DNA from: Rhizobium sp.
GTDB taxonomy: Bacteria; Pseudomonadota; Alphaproteobacteria; Rhizobiales; Rhizobiaceae
Direction of reading: 5' to 3'
NCBI GenBank assembly: GCA_003527225.1
Contig: DPXQ01000065.1
Location: 9,954 to 73,953, forward strand
Length of the DNA: 64,000 nucleotides
Shown here one piece after another: positions 37,110-46,026 of this stretch. The position numbers and the translations under genes were made by a program. Below the pieces are notes generated by a model. It had not been told where the DNA came from and did no database searches. It saw only the letters and a program-made list of their open reading frames with translations. Within the stretch, counting starts at the first letter, position 1. Each line of letters starts with the position of its first letter.

Positions 37110-38675
37110 ATGGATATTCATGACCAGTCTTCGACGATTGCCTTTCTGAGCAGAGGCGAGAGCTACGGCTTTTCAGGTCCCGTGAAGATCATTGAAACGC
37201 ATATATCGATCATCTTCCTCATCGACGGCCTGGCATTCAAGCTGAAGCGTGCTGTGAAACTCCCTTATGTCGATTTCTCGACCTATGAACTGCGCCTGCA
37301 TTATTGCCAACGGGAGGTGGAACTCAACAGGCGCTCGACGCCCGACCTCTATCTCGGCATTCGTCGCCTCACTCGACAGGCCGACGGCCAAATCGCTTTC
37401 GATGGCGACGGAGAGCTGGTCGACGTCGTCGTGGAGATGAAACGCTTTGCCCAGCATGACCTGTTCGACCGAATGGCCGCCGAAGGAAAGCTCACGACTG
37501 CGATCATGGAGGAGACCGCCAACATCATCGGCCAGTTCCATGAAAAGGCACCGATCATCCATACCGCCAGCGGATCGGCCAACATGGCCGGCGTTCTCGA
37601 CATCAACGAAGCGGGGTTCGCCACCAGCCACGTTTTCGACGAAGGCGATGTCAGAAACCTGGCTGCGACCTTTCGGCAAGCATGGTCGAGCCTTGTCGGA
37701 GAAATGGATAGGCGCGAGGCGGACGGCAAGATCCGGCTCTGCCACGGGGACTTGCATCTGCGGAACATCTTCATGAGCGATGCCGGCCCGCGAGTGTTCG
37801 ACTGCATCGATTTCAATGACCAGATCGCGACCGTCGATGTGCTCTACGATCTTGCCTACCTGCTGATGGACCTATGGCATCGCGGGTTTCACGATTTTTC
37901 CAGCGTCGTCATGAACCGCTATCTGGATTCGACCAGTGAGGACGCCGGCTTTCGGCTACTCCCCTTTTTCATGGCCGTCCGTGCCGCCGTCCGCGCCCAT
38001 GTCACCGGGACACAAATCGAGGAAACGAGCGATCCAGATGGACGCCTGACGGCGAGCGCACAGGGCTACTTCGATTTCGCGCGAGAGATGTTGGAACCAT
38101 CAAGACCGGGACTGGTTGTCATCGGCGGTCTTAGCGGATCCGGCAAGTCGACCCTCGCTGATGTTCTGGCTCCCCGCCTCGGCAGAGCCCCCGGTGCGCG
38201 CATTTTCGAAAGCGACCGAACCCGAAAACTGATGTTCGGAACACGGTTGACCGACCGGCTGCCTGTCGAGGCCTATCGCCCCGAGGTGTCCGAGAAGGTC
38301 TACGCAGCCCTCTGTGAGAAGGCCTCGCTGGTTTTGTCCGGCGGCGGGCAGGTGATCGTCAACGCCGTCTTCGACCGCGAGGATCACCGGGAAGCGATCG
38401 AAGCGGTTGCCCGGAAACGCGGCCTGCCCTTCACCGGGTTGTGGCTCGACGCGGCACCCGATGTTCTGAGATCACGGATAAAGGCACGACCGCAAGGTGC
38501 TTCGGATGCGACGGTGGAAATTCTCGAGCACCAAATGGCAATGGGCCTCGGTACCATTCGCTGGAACCGCATCGACAGCGGATTGCCTATCGAGGCCGTC
38601 ATCGCTGACGCCGAACGGATGATAACGGAAGAGACTGACCCTTCTCGGCCCACCCCCCTGTCGGAAAGTAAGTAA
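37110..38675 (+). CDS. Bifunctional APH-like kinase / AAA-type ATP-binding protein
   Basis: A 521-residue two-domain protein. Residues about 15-330 resemble the aminoglycoside phosphotransferase family (the COG2187 type), with CHGDLHLRNIF and FDCIDFND as the catalytic and metal motifs. Residues about 335-510 are a P-loop kinase with Walker A GGLSGSGKSTLADVL and a downstream VIVNAVFDREDHREA. Such proteins are common in proteobacteria and their substrate is unknown; an antibiotic-resistance role should not be assumed. No operon partner is evident. Confidence 0.88.
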   Translation: MDIHDQSSTIAFLSRGESYGFSGPVKIIETHISIIFLIDGLAFKLKRAVKLPYVDFSTYELRLHYCQREVELNRRSTPDLYLGIRRLTRQADGQIAFDGDGELVDVVVEMKRFAQHDLFDRMAAEGKLTTAIMEETANIIGQFHEKAPIIHTASGSANMAGVLDINEAGFATSHVFDEGDVRNLAATFRQAWSSLVGEMDRREADGKIRLCHGDLHLRNIFMSDAGPRVFDCIDFNDQIATVDVLYDLAYLLMDLWHRGFHDFSSVVMNRYLDSTSEDAGFRLLPFFMAVRAAVRAHVTGTQIEETSDPDGRLTASAQGYFDFAREMLEPSRPGLVVIGGLSGSGKSTLADVLAPRLGRAPGARIFESDRTRKLMFGTRLTDRLPVEAYRPEVSEKVYAALCEKASLVLSGGGQVIVNAVFDREDHREAIEAVARKRGLPFTGLWLDAAPDVLRSRIKARPQGASDATVEILEHQMAMGLGTIRWNRIDSGLPIEAVIADAERMITEETDPSRPTPLSESK

Positions 38676-38701
38676 GGGACGGGCACTGAATGCCCGTCCC
38701 T
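38675..38701 (+). terminator. Hairpin terminator after the kinase/ATPase gene
   Basis: An 11-bp perfect stem (AGGGACGGGCA at 38675-38685 with TGCCCGTCCCT at 38691-38701), with a CTGAA loop, starting on the last base of the TAA stop. It is followed by CCCCCCTTG rather than a T-run. Confidence 0.6.
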
Positions 38702-38848
38702 CCCCCCTTGCCCCTGCAGACGAAGGCCCCGCCTGCGGACAATCCCTTTTAGACGTTACTTCAGTTTCAGTTCCTCGACAATGTCGGGGAACAGTGGTGG
38801 CGATCCCAGGGACCCACACTCGTAGATCAAGTGATGATAAGCTGGCCT

Positions 38849-39658
38849 CTATCGCGTTGATTTCACCGATGCGCCGATTTCCTGACGATCGGCGACTGCT
38901 CGCGCCAGCCTGCTGTCGTAGCCAAGCTCATCAAGCATATCGGCCGCCTCGCGCATCTCCGCGGCACGCCGGATTCCATGTTTTTCGACGCGCTCACGCA
39001 TCGACAGCGCCAGACTTGGCCAATCGATGGATGGAAAAGTTTCGGACAGGCTGCGATAGACGTCGTCCGCGACGTTCGAATCTCTCGCGGCGGCGGAACA
39101 GTCGCAAAGCAGGGCCTCGAGTCCCTTGATGATGATGCTGCGGCAAAGCTTGGTCGCGGAGGCCCGCCCCACCTCGGTGGCGACTGGTTTGATGTTCATG
39201 CCAAGGGCGTTGAGACGCGTGGCAAGAATTGCTGCGCCGTCGCCTCCTGCCAAGATCGGAACCTGAAGCTTCGGCACCGTGACCGCAGCCATCACAGCCC
39301 CCTCGATATAGCTCCCACCGGCGATCTCGATATGCACTGCCGCTCGCCGCTTCGTATTCGGCGATGCGGAGTTTATGTCGAAGAAGAACTGCCCAGCGCT
39401 GATATAATCCGCAGCCGTGACCGCGGCGGCCTCGCACTGGTCGGCCGTGACTGCCGAGATCACGACATCCGCGCCCTGCGCCCCTTCACTCGGGCAGTCG
39501 ACGGCTTCCACACCAAGCGCCTCGGCCCGATCGCGGAGCAACCCGCCATTCGGGGCAAACTGAATGTCGAAGGCCGATACCGATACCCCTCTGAACTTCA
39601 AGAATTCGGCCGCGAAAGTCTGTCCGACCTCCCCGAAACCGATAAAAGCAATTTTCAC
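38849..39658 (-). CDS. NAD(P)-binding oxidoreductase, 6-phosphogluconate dehydrogenase-like (DUF1932 C-terminus)
   Basis: About 269 residues. The N-terminal Rossmann fold begins VKIAFIGFGEVGQTFAAEF (GXGXXG), and ISAVTADQCEAAAVTAADYI fits a 6PGDH/3-hydroxyisobutyrate dehydrogenase-type domain. GSYIEGAVMAAVTVPKLQVP is the substrate-loop region, and the C-terminal helical part fits the DUF1932 family. I chose GTG 39658 because GGGGGAGGA lies 9 bases upstream; an extension to 39703 is also open. The LysR gene just upstream on the same strand may regulate it. Substrate unknown. Confidence 0.8.
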   Translation of the reverse strand: MKIAFIGFGEVGQTFAAEFLKFRGVSVSAFDIQFAPNGGLLRDRAEALGVEAVDCPSEGAQGADVVISAVTADQCEAAAVTAADYISAGQFFFDINSASPNTKRRAAVHIEIAGGSYIEGAVMAAVTVPKLQVPILAGGDGAAILATRLNALGMNIKPVATEVGRASATKLCRSIIIKGLEALLCDCSAAARDSNVADDVYRSLSETFPSIDWPSLALSMRERVEKHGIRRAAEMREAADMLDELGYDSRLARAVADRQEIGASVKSTR

Positions 39659-39748
39659 AACATGTCCTCCCCCTGCGTATGGGCCGGATAATGGTGCGGA
39701 CAACAGACCTGTTCAAATGACTCTATCGACAGTATTCATGAACAGAAC

Positions 39749-40669
39749 TCATGGTTTGTGTACTTTTCGCACCGGCTTCTCCTGCCTGAATTCTCGCTGG
39801 ACAAGCGCGCAAAGCGCTTCGGCCGGAGGGCTCAGCGGGATGCCCTTGCGCGTGATGATACCGATCGTGCGAACCACCGAGGGGTTACGGATCGGGATTG
39901 CCACAACATCGGTCGCCCGGCTCGCCGCGAGCGCAAATTCCGGGAGAACGGTCATCCCGAGTCCGGCCTGGACCATGTTGATGGCCGTGGCGATGTGCCG
40001 GACCTCGTAACGCCATAGAAGCGTTTCGCGCCGACTGCCCAGCGCGTCATCGATCAGGATACGGTTCCCGGTCAGCGTGCCGACGCGGATAAGCGGCTCC
40101 CCCTCGAGATCCTGCCACGTCACCGAACTATCTTTCGCGAGGGGATGGGTTTTCGGGCAGGCAAGCACGAAGGATTCCTTGAACAACGGCATGATGTCGA
40201 GATCCATCGCCATCGAGGAGACGATGGATATCCCGAATTCGACATCGCCAGCCCGCACGTGATCGATAATCTCCGACGCCGAATGGTCAAGAATGCGAAC
40301 GCGAACGTCCCGGTAATCTTCAAGGAAGCCACCGAGGATATGGGGCAGATAGATCGAGGCGACCGTCGGCAGACATGCGATCGAGATATGCTCCTGTCGT
40401 TCCTTGCCGCGCCGGCGCAGTTGCTCGAAGGAATCGGTGATCTCTTCCATGATGCGCCGTGCCTTGGGAAGCAGTTCGACGCCGGTCGGGGTAAGCGTGA
40501 CCTGCCGCGTCGTCCGCGCAAGCAGCTTCAACCCCAGATCATCCTCGAGTTTCTTCATCCGGTGACTGAGTGCTGTCTGCGACAAGTTCAGATGGGCCGC
40601 CGCCCGATGAAAGCTTCCGCGGTCAGCAATGCACAGGAAAGCCTCCAGCCCAAGAAAATCGACCCGCAT
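39749..40669 (-). CDS. LysR-family transcriptional regulator
   Basis: A 306-residue LysR protein. The helix-turn-helix is FHRAAAHLNLSQTALSHRMK, the linker helix follows (DLGLKLLARTTRQVTLTPTG), and the effector domain begins near residue 90. It sits 90 bases before the 6PGDH-like oxidoreductase gene on the same strand, an arrangement that differs from the usual divergent LysR-target pair but still suggests co-function. Effector unknown. Confidence 0.92.
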   Translation of the reverse strand: MRVDFLGLEAFLCIADRGSFHRAAAHLNLSQTALSHRMKKLEDDLGLKLLARTTRQVTLTPTGVELLPKARRIMEEITDSFEQLRRRGKERQEHISIACLPTVASIYLPHILGGFLEDYRDVRVRILDHSASEIIDHVRAGDVEFGISIVSSMAMDLDIMPLFKESFVLACPKTHPLAKDSSVTWQDLEGEPLIRVGTLTGNRILIDDALGSRRETLLWRYEVRHIATAINMVQAGLGMTVLPEFALAASRATDVVAIPIRNPSVVRTIGIITRKGIPLSPPAEALCALVQREFRQEKPVRKVHKP

Positions 40670-41162
40670 GCGCTCTCATCCGTTTAGTGCATCCAATGAA
40701 TTAATAATGCTGAAAATCTAATCTGATTCAAGCAACTTATATGGAGTTTATTTAACATGTTAATCAGAATGGGAGAACAGGCAGCCACTTCGTGGCGGCC
40801 AGAATTCTGGGCTTGTTGTCGAGGCGATCGTGAAATCATCGCCGCATGGACCGGCCACCGGCCGCATTTTTATTGAACAGTTTCCGCTTGGCCGTCACGC
40901 GACTCCGCATGACGTCGCGCGTTCCGCTCTCTATCTCGCGTCACACCTGAGCAGCTTGCCAGTGGAACGATGCTGATGGTCGATGGCGGCAAGAGCGCCT
41001 GAGCTCCCATTGCGCGGACGTTGTACCCCCGAACCGGTGGTTCTTTCTCGAACGTTTGATTTTTGTCAAAGAGAGATCGTCCTCTATTGCCTATCGTTAG
41101 TTCAACATCGATTATCTCTTGCTAAGAAATTTTGCAAAAATAGCCATTCCGGGAGGGATTCC
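40670..41162. other. 493-base region before ppsA with a short-chain dehydrogenase relic
   Basis: This stretch holds no intact gene. The left part (about 40675-40800) is AT-rich and should carry the promoter of the minus-strand LysR gene. The middle holds the decayed end of a short-chain dehydrogenase gene (listed separately). The right part (about 41040-41160) is again AT-rich and ends with GGGAGGG, the ribosome binding site of ppsA. Confidence 0.6.
40866..41002 (+). pseudogene. Relic of the C-terminal end of a short-chain dehydrogenase/reductase
   Basis: Reading in frame from 40875 gives EQFPLGRHATPHDVARSAL and then YLASH. This matches the conserved PLGR-x-G-x-PEDVA-x-AALFLAS block of SDR enzymes. 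From 40949, in another frame, the text is EQLASGTMLMVDGGKSA followed by TGA at 41000, the typical SDR C-terminus. Loss of one base near 40947 explains the switch. The rest of the enzyme is gone, so this is a remnant of a deleted or rearranged gene. Confidence 0.7.
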
Positions 41163-43556
41163 ATGTCCGCAGCTCCGCAATCCATCGCATGGTTCGAAAC
41201 ACTTGGCCGCCACGACGTCGGCCGCGTCGGCGGCAAGAATGCTTCTCTCGGCGAAATGGTGCAAACCCTTTCGTCAAAAGGCATCAGCGTTCCTCCTGGC
41301 TTCGCCACGACGGCTGACGCCTACTGGAACTACATCGACGCCAACAAGCTGAAAGACCGCATGACGGCGATGCTGGCCGAATGGGACGCCGGCAAGGCAA
41401 CCTTGCCCGAGACGGGCCAAGCGATCCGCAACATCTTTCTGCGCGGCGACTGGCCCGCTGAGACCGAGAAGGCGATCGTCGAGGCCTATCGTGAATTGTC
41501 CAAGCGGGCGGGTGTCCCGGAAGTGGAAGTCGCCGTGCGTTCGAGCGCGACGGCCGAAGATCTGCCGGATGCAAGTTTTGCCGGACAGCAAGAAACCTTC
41601 CTGAACATCAAGGGCGAGGCCGCCCTGATCAACGCCTGCCGCCGTTGCTATGCATCGCTCTTCACCGACAGAGCAATCAGCTATCGCAAGACCAAGGGCT
41701 TCGACCATATGAAGGTAGCCCTTTCGATCGGCGTACAGCAGATGGTTCGGTCCGATCTCGGCGGATCCGGCGTCATGTTCTCGATCGACACCGAAACCGG
41801 CTTCGACAAGGTGGTCATCATCAATGCCGCCTGGGGGCTCGGCGAAAATGTCGTCCAAGGCACCGTCGATCCGGATGAATACCAGGTCTTCAAGCCGCTT
41901 CTCGACAAGCCTGCGCTGTCTCCCATTGTCGAGAAGAAGCGTGGCGGCAAGGACATCAAGATGATTTACGGAACCGGGGAGACGCCTACCCGCAACGTCC
42001 CCACTTCCAAGGCGGAGCGCGCAGCCTATGTCCTCAGCGACCCGGAAATCGTCACGCTCGCCAAATGGGCGACCACCATTGAGGCCCATTATGGCTACCC
42101 GATGGACATGGAATGGGCGCGTGATGGCAACACCGGCGAGATGTATATCGTGCAGGCCCGCCCGGAAACGGTTCAGGCCCAACGCGATACGGGCACCTTC
42201 AAGACCTATGCGATCCAGAACAAGGGAAAGACACTGGCAACCGGCCTTTCAATCGGCGATGCCGTGGCGACGGGCCGGATCTGCCTGATCGAAACCGCCA
42301 AGGACATCGCCAAGTTTATCGACGGGTCGATTCTCGTGACCCAGACGACCGATCCAGACTGGGTGCCTATCATGAAGCGCGCTGCAGCCATCGTCACCGA
42401 TCACGGCGGGCGCACCTCCCACGCCGCCATCGTCAGTCGCGAACTGGGCCTGCCCGCCGTCGTCGGTACCGGCAATGCCACGGAAATTCTCCACACTGGC
42501 CAGGATGTCACCATTTCCTGCGCCGAGGGCGACGAAGGTTTCATCTACGAAGGTATCGCCGAGTTTTCGGTTGAGGATGTCGACGTTACCAACCTCCCGG
42601 AAACAAGCACCCAGGTGATGCTCAACCTTGCCAATCCCGGCTCGGCCTTCCGTTGGTGGCGGCTGCCTGCCGACGGTATCGGCCTCGCGCGGATGGAGTT
42701 CGTCGTCAGCAACGCCATCCGCGTCCATCCCATGGCGCTCGTGCATTTCGATAGTCTCAAAGATGAGGCGGCAAAGGCCGAAATTGCCGCATTGACCGTC
42801 GGTTACGACAGCAAGCCCGACTATTTCGTCGACAAACTGTCTCTCGGTCTCGCCCGTCTGGCCGCAGCCGTCTATCCCAAGCCGGTGATCATCCGGATGA
42901 GCGATTTCAAGACCAACGAATATGCGGGCCTTGTGGGCGGCGCCGAGTTCGAACCAAACGAAGAGAATCCGATGATCGGGTTCCGCGGCGCCTCGCGATA
43001 CTATTCGCCCCGCTACCGCGAGGGCTTCGCACTCGAATGCAAGGCGATCAAACGCTTGCGCGATGAGATGGGTTTCACCAATGTCGTGGTGATGATCCCC
43101 TTCTGCCGTTCGGTCGGGGAGGCTGACAAGGTCCTCGACGTCATGGCCGAAAATGGCCTCAAGCGCGGCGAAAACGGCCTTCAGGTCTATGTAATGTGCG
43201 AAATCCCGTCCAACGTCATCCTCGCAGCAAAGTTCGCTGATCGCTTCGATGGCTTTTCCATCGGCTCAAACGATCTGACGCAATTGACCCTCGGCGTTGA
43301 CCGCGACTCCGGAGAACTGGCCGATCTCTTCGACGAACAGGACGAAGCGGTGAAATGGATGATCGAGAAGGTCATTACCGAGGCGAGGAAGGCGGGCGCG
43401 AAGATCGGTCTTTGCGGCCAGGCGCCAAGCGACCATCCGGATTTCGCCGATTTCCTGGTCCGATGCGGCATCAACTCGATGTCCGTCAGCCCTGACAGCT
43501 TCATCGCCGTCAAGCGCAAGGTCGCGGAAACGGAAGCGGCACTCAAGGGCAAGTGA
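41163..43556 (+). CDS. ppsA: Phosphoenolpyruvate synthase
   Basis: A 797-residue enzyme that turns pyruvate, ATP and water into PEP, AMP and phosphate, needed for gluconeogenesis from pyruvate or lactate. An N-terminal ATP-grasp domain (VGGKNASLGEMVQTL; VRSSATAEDLPDASFAGQQET) is followed by the swivelling phosphohistidine domain with the catalytic His in DHGGRTSHAAIVSRELG, and the PEP/pyruvate barrel with Cys in KIGLCGQAPSDHP. Its length and the IVQARPETVQ segment favour PpsA over pyruvate phosphate dikinase. ATG 41163 has GGGAGGGA before it. Confidence 0.93.
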   Translation: MSAAPQSIAWFETLGRHDVGRVGGKNASLGEMVQTLSSKGISVPPGFATTADAYWNYIDANKLKDRMTAMLAEWDAGKATLPETGQAIRNIFLRGDWPAETEKAIVEAYRELSKRAGVPEVEVAVRSSATAEDLPDASFAGQQETFLNIKGEAALINACRRCYASLFTDRAISYRKTKGFDHMKVALSIGVQQMVRSDLGGSGVMFSIDTETGFDKVVIINAAWGLGENVVQGTVDPDEYQVFKPLLDKPALSPIVEKKRGGKDIKMIYGTGETPTRNVPTSKAERAAYVLSDPEIVTLAKWATTIEAHYGYPMDMEWARDGNTGEMYIVQARPETVQAQRDTGTFKTYAIQNKGKTLATGLSIGDAVATGRICLIETAKDIAKFIDGSILVTQTTDPDWVPIMKRAAAIVTDHGGRTSHAAIVSRELGLPAVVGTGNATEILHTGQDVTISCAEGDEGFIYEGIAEFSVEDVDVTNLPETSTQVMLNLANPGSAFRWWRLPADGIGLARMEFVVSNAIRVHPMALVHFDSLKDEAAKAEIAALTVGYDSKPDYFVDKLSLGLARLAAAVYPKPVIIRMSDFKTNEYAGLVGGAEFEPNEENPMIGFRGASRYYSPRYREGFALECKAIKRLRDEMGFTNVVVMIPFCRSVGEADKVLDVMAENGLKRGENGLQVYVMCEIPSNVILAAKFADRFDGFSIGSNDLTQLTLGVDRDSGELADLFDEQDEAVKWMIEKVITEARKAGAKIGLCGQAPSDHPDFADFLVRCGINSMSVSPDSFIAVKRKVAETEAALKGK

Positions 43557-43668
43557 TCCCGGCTGAGTGAAGATTGTCGTCTGGCTTGATCCTCGTCAAA
43601 TGGATTTCGGAAATTTACCTTAATCTTGAATTTGTTCAGGCTCCGGACATGAAGAGCAGAATGAACTG

Positions 43669-43708
43669 TTACTGATATAATACCGATGTGATATTAGAAT
43701 TTCAGTAA
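43669..43708 (+). promoter_or_regulatory. Candidate operator upstream of the sugar ABC operon
   Basis: TTACTGA (43669-43675) and TCAGTAA (43702-43708) form an inverted repeat around an AT-rich 26-base centre, 50 bases before the binding-protein gene. The position fits a regulator site over a promoter. No regulator gene of the transporter is next to it, so the partner is unknown. Confidence 0.35.
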
Positions 43709-43759
43709 GAAATATCCGTGCCTACGCATGCAACTCAACGAGAGCTTAGGGAGGATACC

Positions 43760-45007
43760 ATGCTTTCTGTAAAATCGCTTATGGCGGCAGCAGCCGTTTC
43801 CGTTTTCATGTTACCGGCGACCAGCTTTGCTGGAGGCACCGTCGAGGTCCTCCACTGGTGGACCTCGGGCGGCGAGGCGAAAGCCGTCGGGACTTTGAAA
43901 GACGCATTTGAAAAACAGGGTGGCACCTGGGAAGATTCTCCGATCGCCGGCGGCGGCGGTGACGCGGCGATGACTGCCCTTCGAGCCCGCGTCATGGCCG
44001 GAAATCCGCCGGCAGCTGTACAGCTCAAGGGCCCGGGCATCCAGGAATGGGCCGATCAAGGCAGCCTTGCAGACGTCGAGGACGTCGCCAAGGCAGAGAA
44101 TTGGGACGCCGTTCTGCCGCCGTCCTTGGCCAGCATCATGAAATATCAAGACAAGTATGTTGCTGCCCCGGTGAACGTCCACCGCATCGACTGGATGTGG
44201 ATCAATCCCGCTGTTCTCGCCAAGGTCGGCGCCGAAGTGCCAAAAACCTGGGACGAGTTCAATGCGGTGGCCGACAAGTTGAAGGCGGCCGGCATTACCC
44301 CGCTCGCGCATGGTGGCCAGCCTTGGCAGGATGCAACGGTCTTCGAAACGATAGTACTGAGCGAAGGCGCCGACTTCTATCGTAAGGCGTTGATCGAACT
44401 TGATCAGGAAGCACTCACCGGCGAAACCATGGTCAAGGTCTTCGATCAGTTGCGCAAGCTGCGCGGCTATGTCGATCCCGGCTTCTCCGGCCGCGACTGG
44501 AACCTTGCAACAGCTATGGTGATGAACGGCGAGGCCGGCTTCCAGATCATGGGTGACTGGGCCAAGGGCGAGTTCCTGGCCGCGGGTAAGGTACCGGGCA
44601 AGGACTTTATTTGCGCCCCGACGCCCGGCAACGGTTATAGCTTCAATACCGACAGCTTCGCCTTCTTCAAGGTCGCAGGCGAAGACCGCATCGAGGGCCA
44701 GAAGGTTCTGGCGAGCCTCATCATGTCGCCCGAGTTCCAGGAAACGTTCAACCTGGCCAAGGGCTCCATTCCGGCCCGCACCGACATCAAGCTGGACAAG
44801 TTCGATAGCTGCGCCCTCAAGTCCTATGAGGACATGACCGCAGCCGTGAAGAACAACACCTTCGTCCCGTCCATGGCCCACGAAATGGCGGTTCCGCGCA
44901 CCGTGCGTGGCGAATTCCTCGATGTCATCACGAACTTCTTCAACTCGGACATGAGCTCTGCCGATGCCGCCAAGGCAATGGGCGAAGCCGTGAAGCGCGC
45001 ACAGTAA
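43760..45007 (+). CDS. Sugar ABC transporter substrate-binding protein
   Basis: A 415-residue periplasmic binding protein with a Sec signal (MLSVKSLMAAAAVSVFM..., cleavage after ATSFA). The mature part starts GGTVEVLHWWTSGGEAKAVG. The pattern (AVQLKGPGIQEWADQG; NVHRIDWMWINPAVLAK; WQDATVFETIVL) is that of cluster-B carbohydrate binders, and closest in style to glucose/mannose-type binders. ATG 43760 follows AGGGAGGA. A hairpin after the stop lies between this gene and the permeases. Sugar identity is not certain. Confidence 0.9.
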   Translation: MLSVKSLMAAAAVSVFMLPATSFAGGTVEVLHWWTSGGEAKAVGTLKDAFEKQGGTWEDSPIAGGGGDAAMTALRARVMAGNPPAAVQLKGPGIQEWADQGSLADVEDVAKAENWDAVLPPSLASIMKYQDKYVAAPVNVHRIDWMWINPAVLAKVGAEVPKTWDEFNAVADKLKAAGITPLAHGGQPWQDATVFETIVLSEGADFYRKALIELDQEALTGETMVKVFDQLRKLRGYVDPGFSGRDWNLATAMVMNGEAGFQIMGDWAKGEFLAAGKVPGKDFICAPTPGNGYSFNTDSFAFFKVAGEDRIEGQKVLASLIMSPEFQETFNLAKGSIPARTDIKLDKFDSCALKSYEDMTAAVKNNTFVPSMAHEMAVPRTVRGEFLDVITNFFNSDMSSADAAKAMGEAVKRAQ

Positions 45008-45025
45008 GAACGCTGAATGAAGAAG

Positions 45026-45056
45026 GTCGGGGCTTGCGTACAACGTGAGCCCCGAC
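45026..45056 (+). other. Intercistronic hairpin between binding protein and permease genes
   Basis: A 9-bp stem (GTCGGGGCT at 45026-45034 with AGCCCCGAC at 45048-45056) without a T-run. Stems at this place in ABC operons usually protect the upstream mRNA or reduce read-through, so that the binding protein is made in excess over the permeases. Confidence 0.6.
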
Positions 45057-45123
45057 ACGTTGCATGACGCATCCAGAACAAATACGTTCATGCAAGGTGG
45101 ATGGCGCAGGGGGAACCGGGCCA

Positions 45124-46026
45124 ATGGCGAAACTCACCAACAAACGCATCGCGTTTGACCGTTTCCTGGAGCGTTGGCTACCGCAAATCGTGGTTTCGCC
45201 GCTCTTTGCTGCAAGCCTCGTGTTCGTTTATGGTTTCATCGCCTGGACGGCATACATATCTTTCACGAAATCCGGCGTGATGCCGAACTATACCTTGGCC
45301 GGCTTCACGCAATACGTGCGATTGTGGAACACACCGCGCTGGTACGTGGCGATCGAAAACCTGTTCATCTTCACCAGCCTATTCATTGCCGGATGCATGG
45401 CGATTGGTCTGTTTCTGGCAATCCTGCTCGATCAGCGCATCCGGGCAGAGGGGGTGATCCGGACAATCTACCTATATCCGATGGCGCTGTCCTTCATCGT
45501 GACAGGCACGGCCTGGAAATGGATCCTCAATCCGACCCTTGGCGTCGAGAAAATCATCCAGGACCTAGGCTTTCCCAATTTCAGTTTCGACTGGCTGGTC
45601 AATCCGGATATGGCAATCTACACAATTGTCATCGCGGGCGTCTGGCAGTCGTCCGGCTATGTCATGGCCCTATTCCTCGCAGGCTTGCGATCGGTAGATG
45701 ACGAGATTCTCAAAGCCGCAGCAATCGACGGGGCGGGACCGGTGCGCACCTATACGAGCATTATCCTGCCGATTATCAGGCCGGTATTCTTCTCATCGAT
45801 CATCATTCTCTCGCATCTGGCGATCAAGAGTTTCGATTTGGTCATGGCGCTTACCAGCGGCGGCCCCGGCTACGCCACCGACATGCCAGCAACATTCATG
45901 TATTCCTTCGCCTTTCAACGCAGCGAACTCGGCACCGCGGCGGCCAGCGCAGTAATGATGCTTGTCACCGTAACGGCGATCATCATTCCCTATCTCTATT
46001 CGGAACTGCACAGGAGTGCGAAATGA
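45124..46026 (+). CDS. Sugar ABC transporter permease (first subunit)
   Basis: A 300-residue inner-membrane protein with six predicted helices and the EAA loop EILKAAAIDGAGPVRTYTSI that docks the ATPase. It belongs to the MalF/UgpA-type carbohydrate permeases. ATG 45124 lies in an open frame that extends upstream to 45064 without support. The stop overlaps the start of the second permease (ATGA type), which implies equal production of the two subunits. Confidence 0.92.
   Translation: MAKLTNKRIAFDRFLERWLPQIVVSPLFAASLVFVYGFIAWTAYISFTKSGVMPNYTLAGFTQYVRLWNTPRWYVAIENLFIFTSLFIAGCMAIGLFLAILLDQRIRAEGVIRTIYLYPMALSFIVTGTAWKWILNPTLGVEKIIQDLGFPNFSFDWLVNPDMAIYTIVIAGVWQSSGYVMALFLAGLRSVDDEILKAAAIDGAGPVRTYTSIILPIIRPVFFSSIIILSHLAIKSFDLVMALTSGGPGYATDMPATFMYSFAFQRSELGTAAASAVMMLVTVTAIIIPYLYSELHRSAK

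Noticed and set aside
37110..38675. Aminoglycoside resistance gene
   Set aside because: The APH-like domain belongs to a chromosomal two-domain family with a P-loop kinase; nothing supports drug phosphorylation.
41163..43556. Pyruvate phosphate dikinase
   Set aside because: The length (797 residues) and domain segments fit PEP synthase; PPDK is about 880-900 residues.
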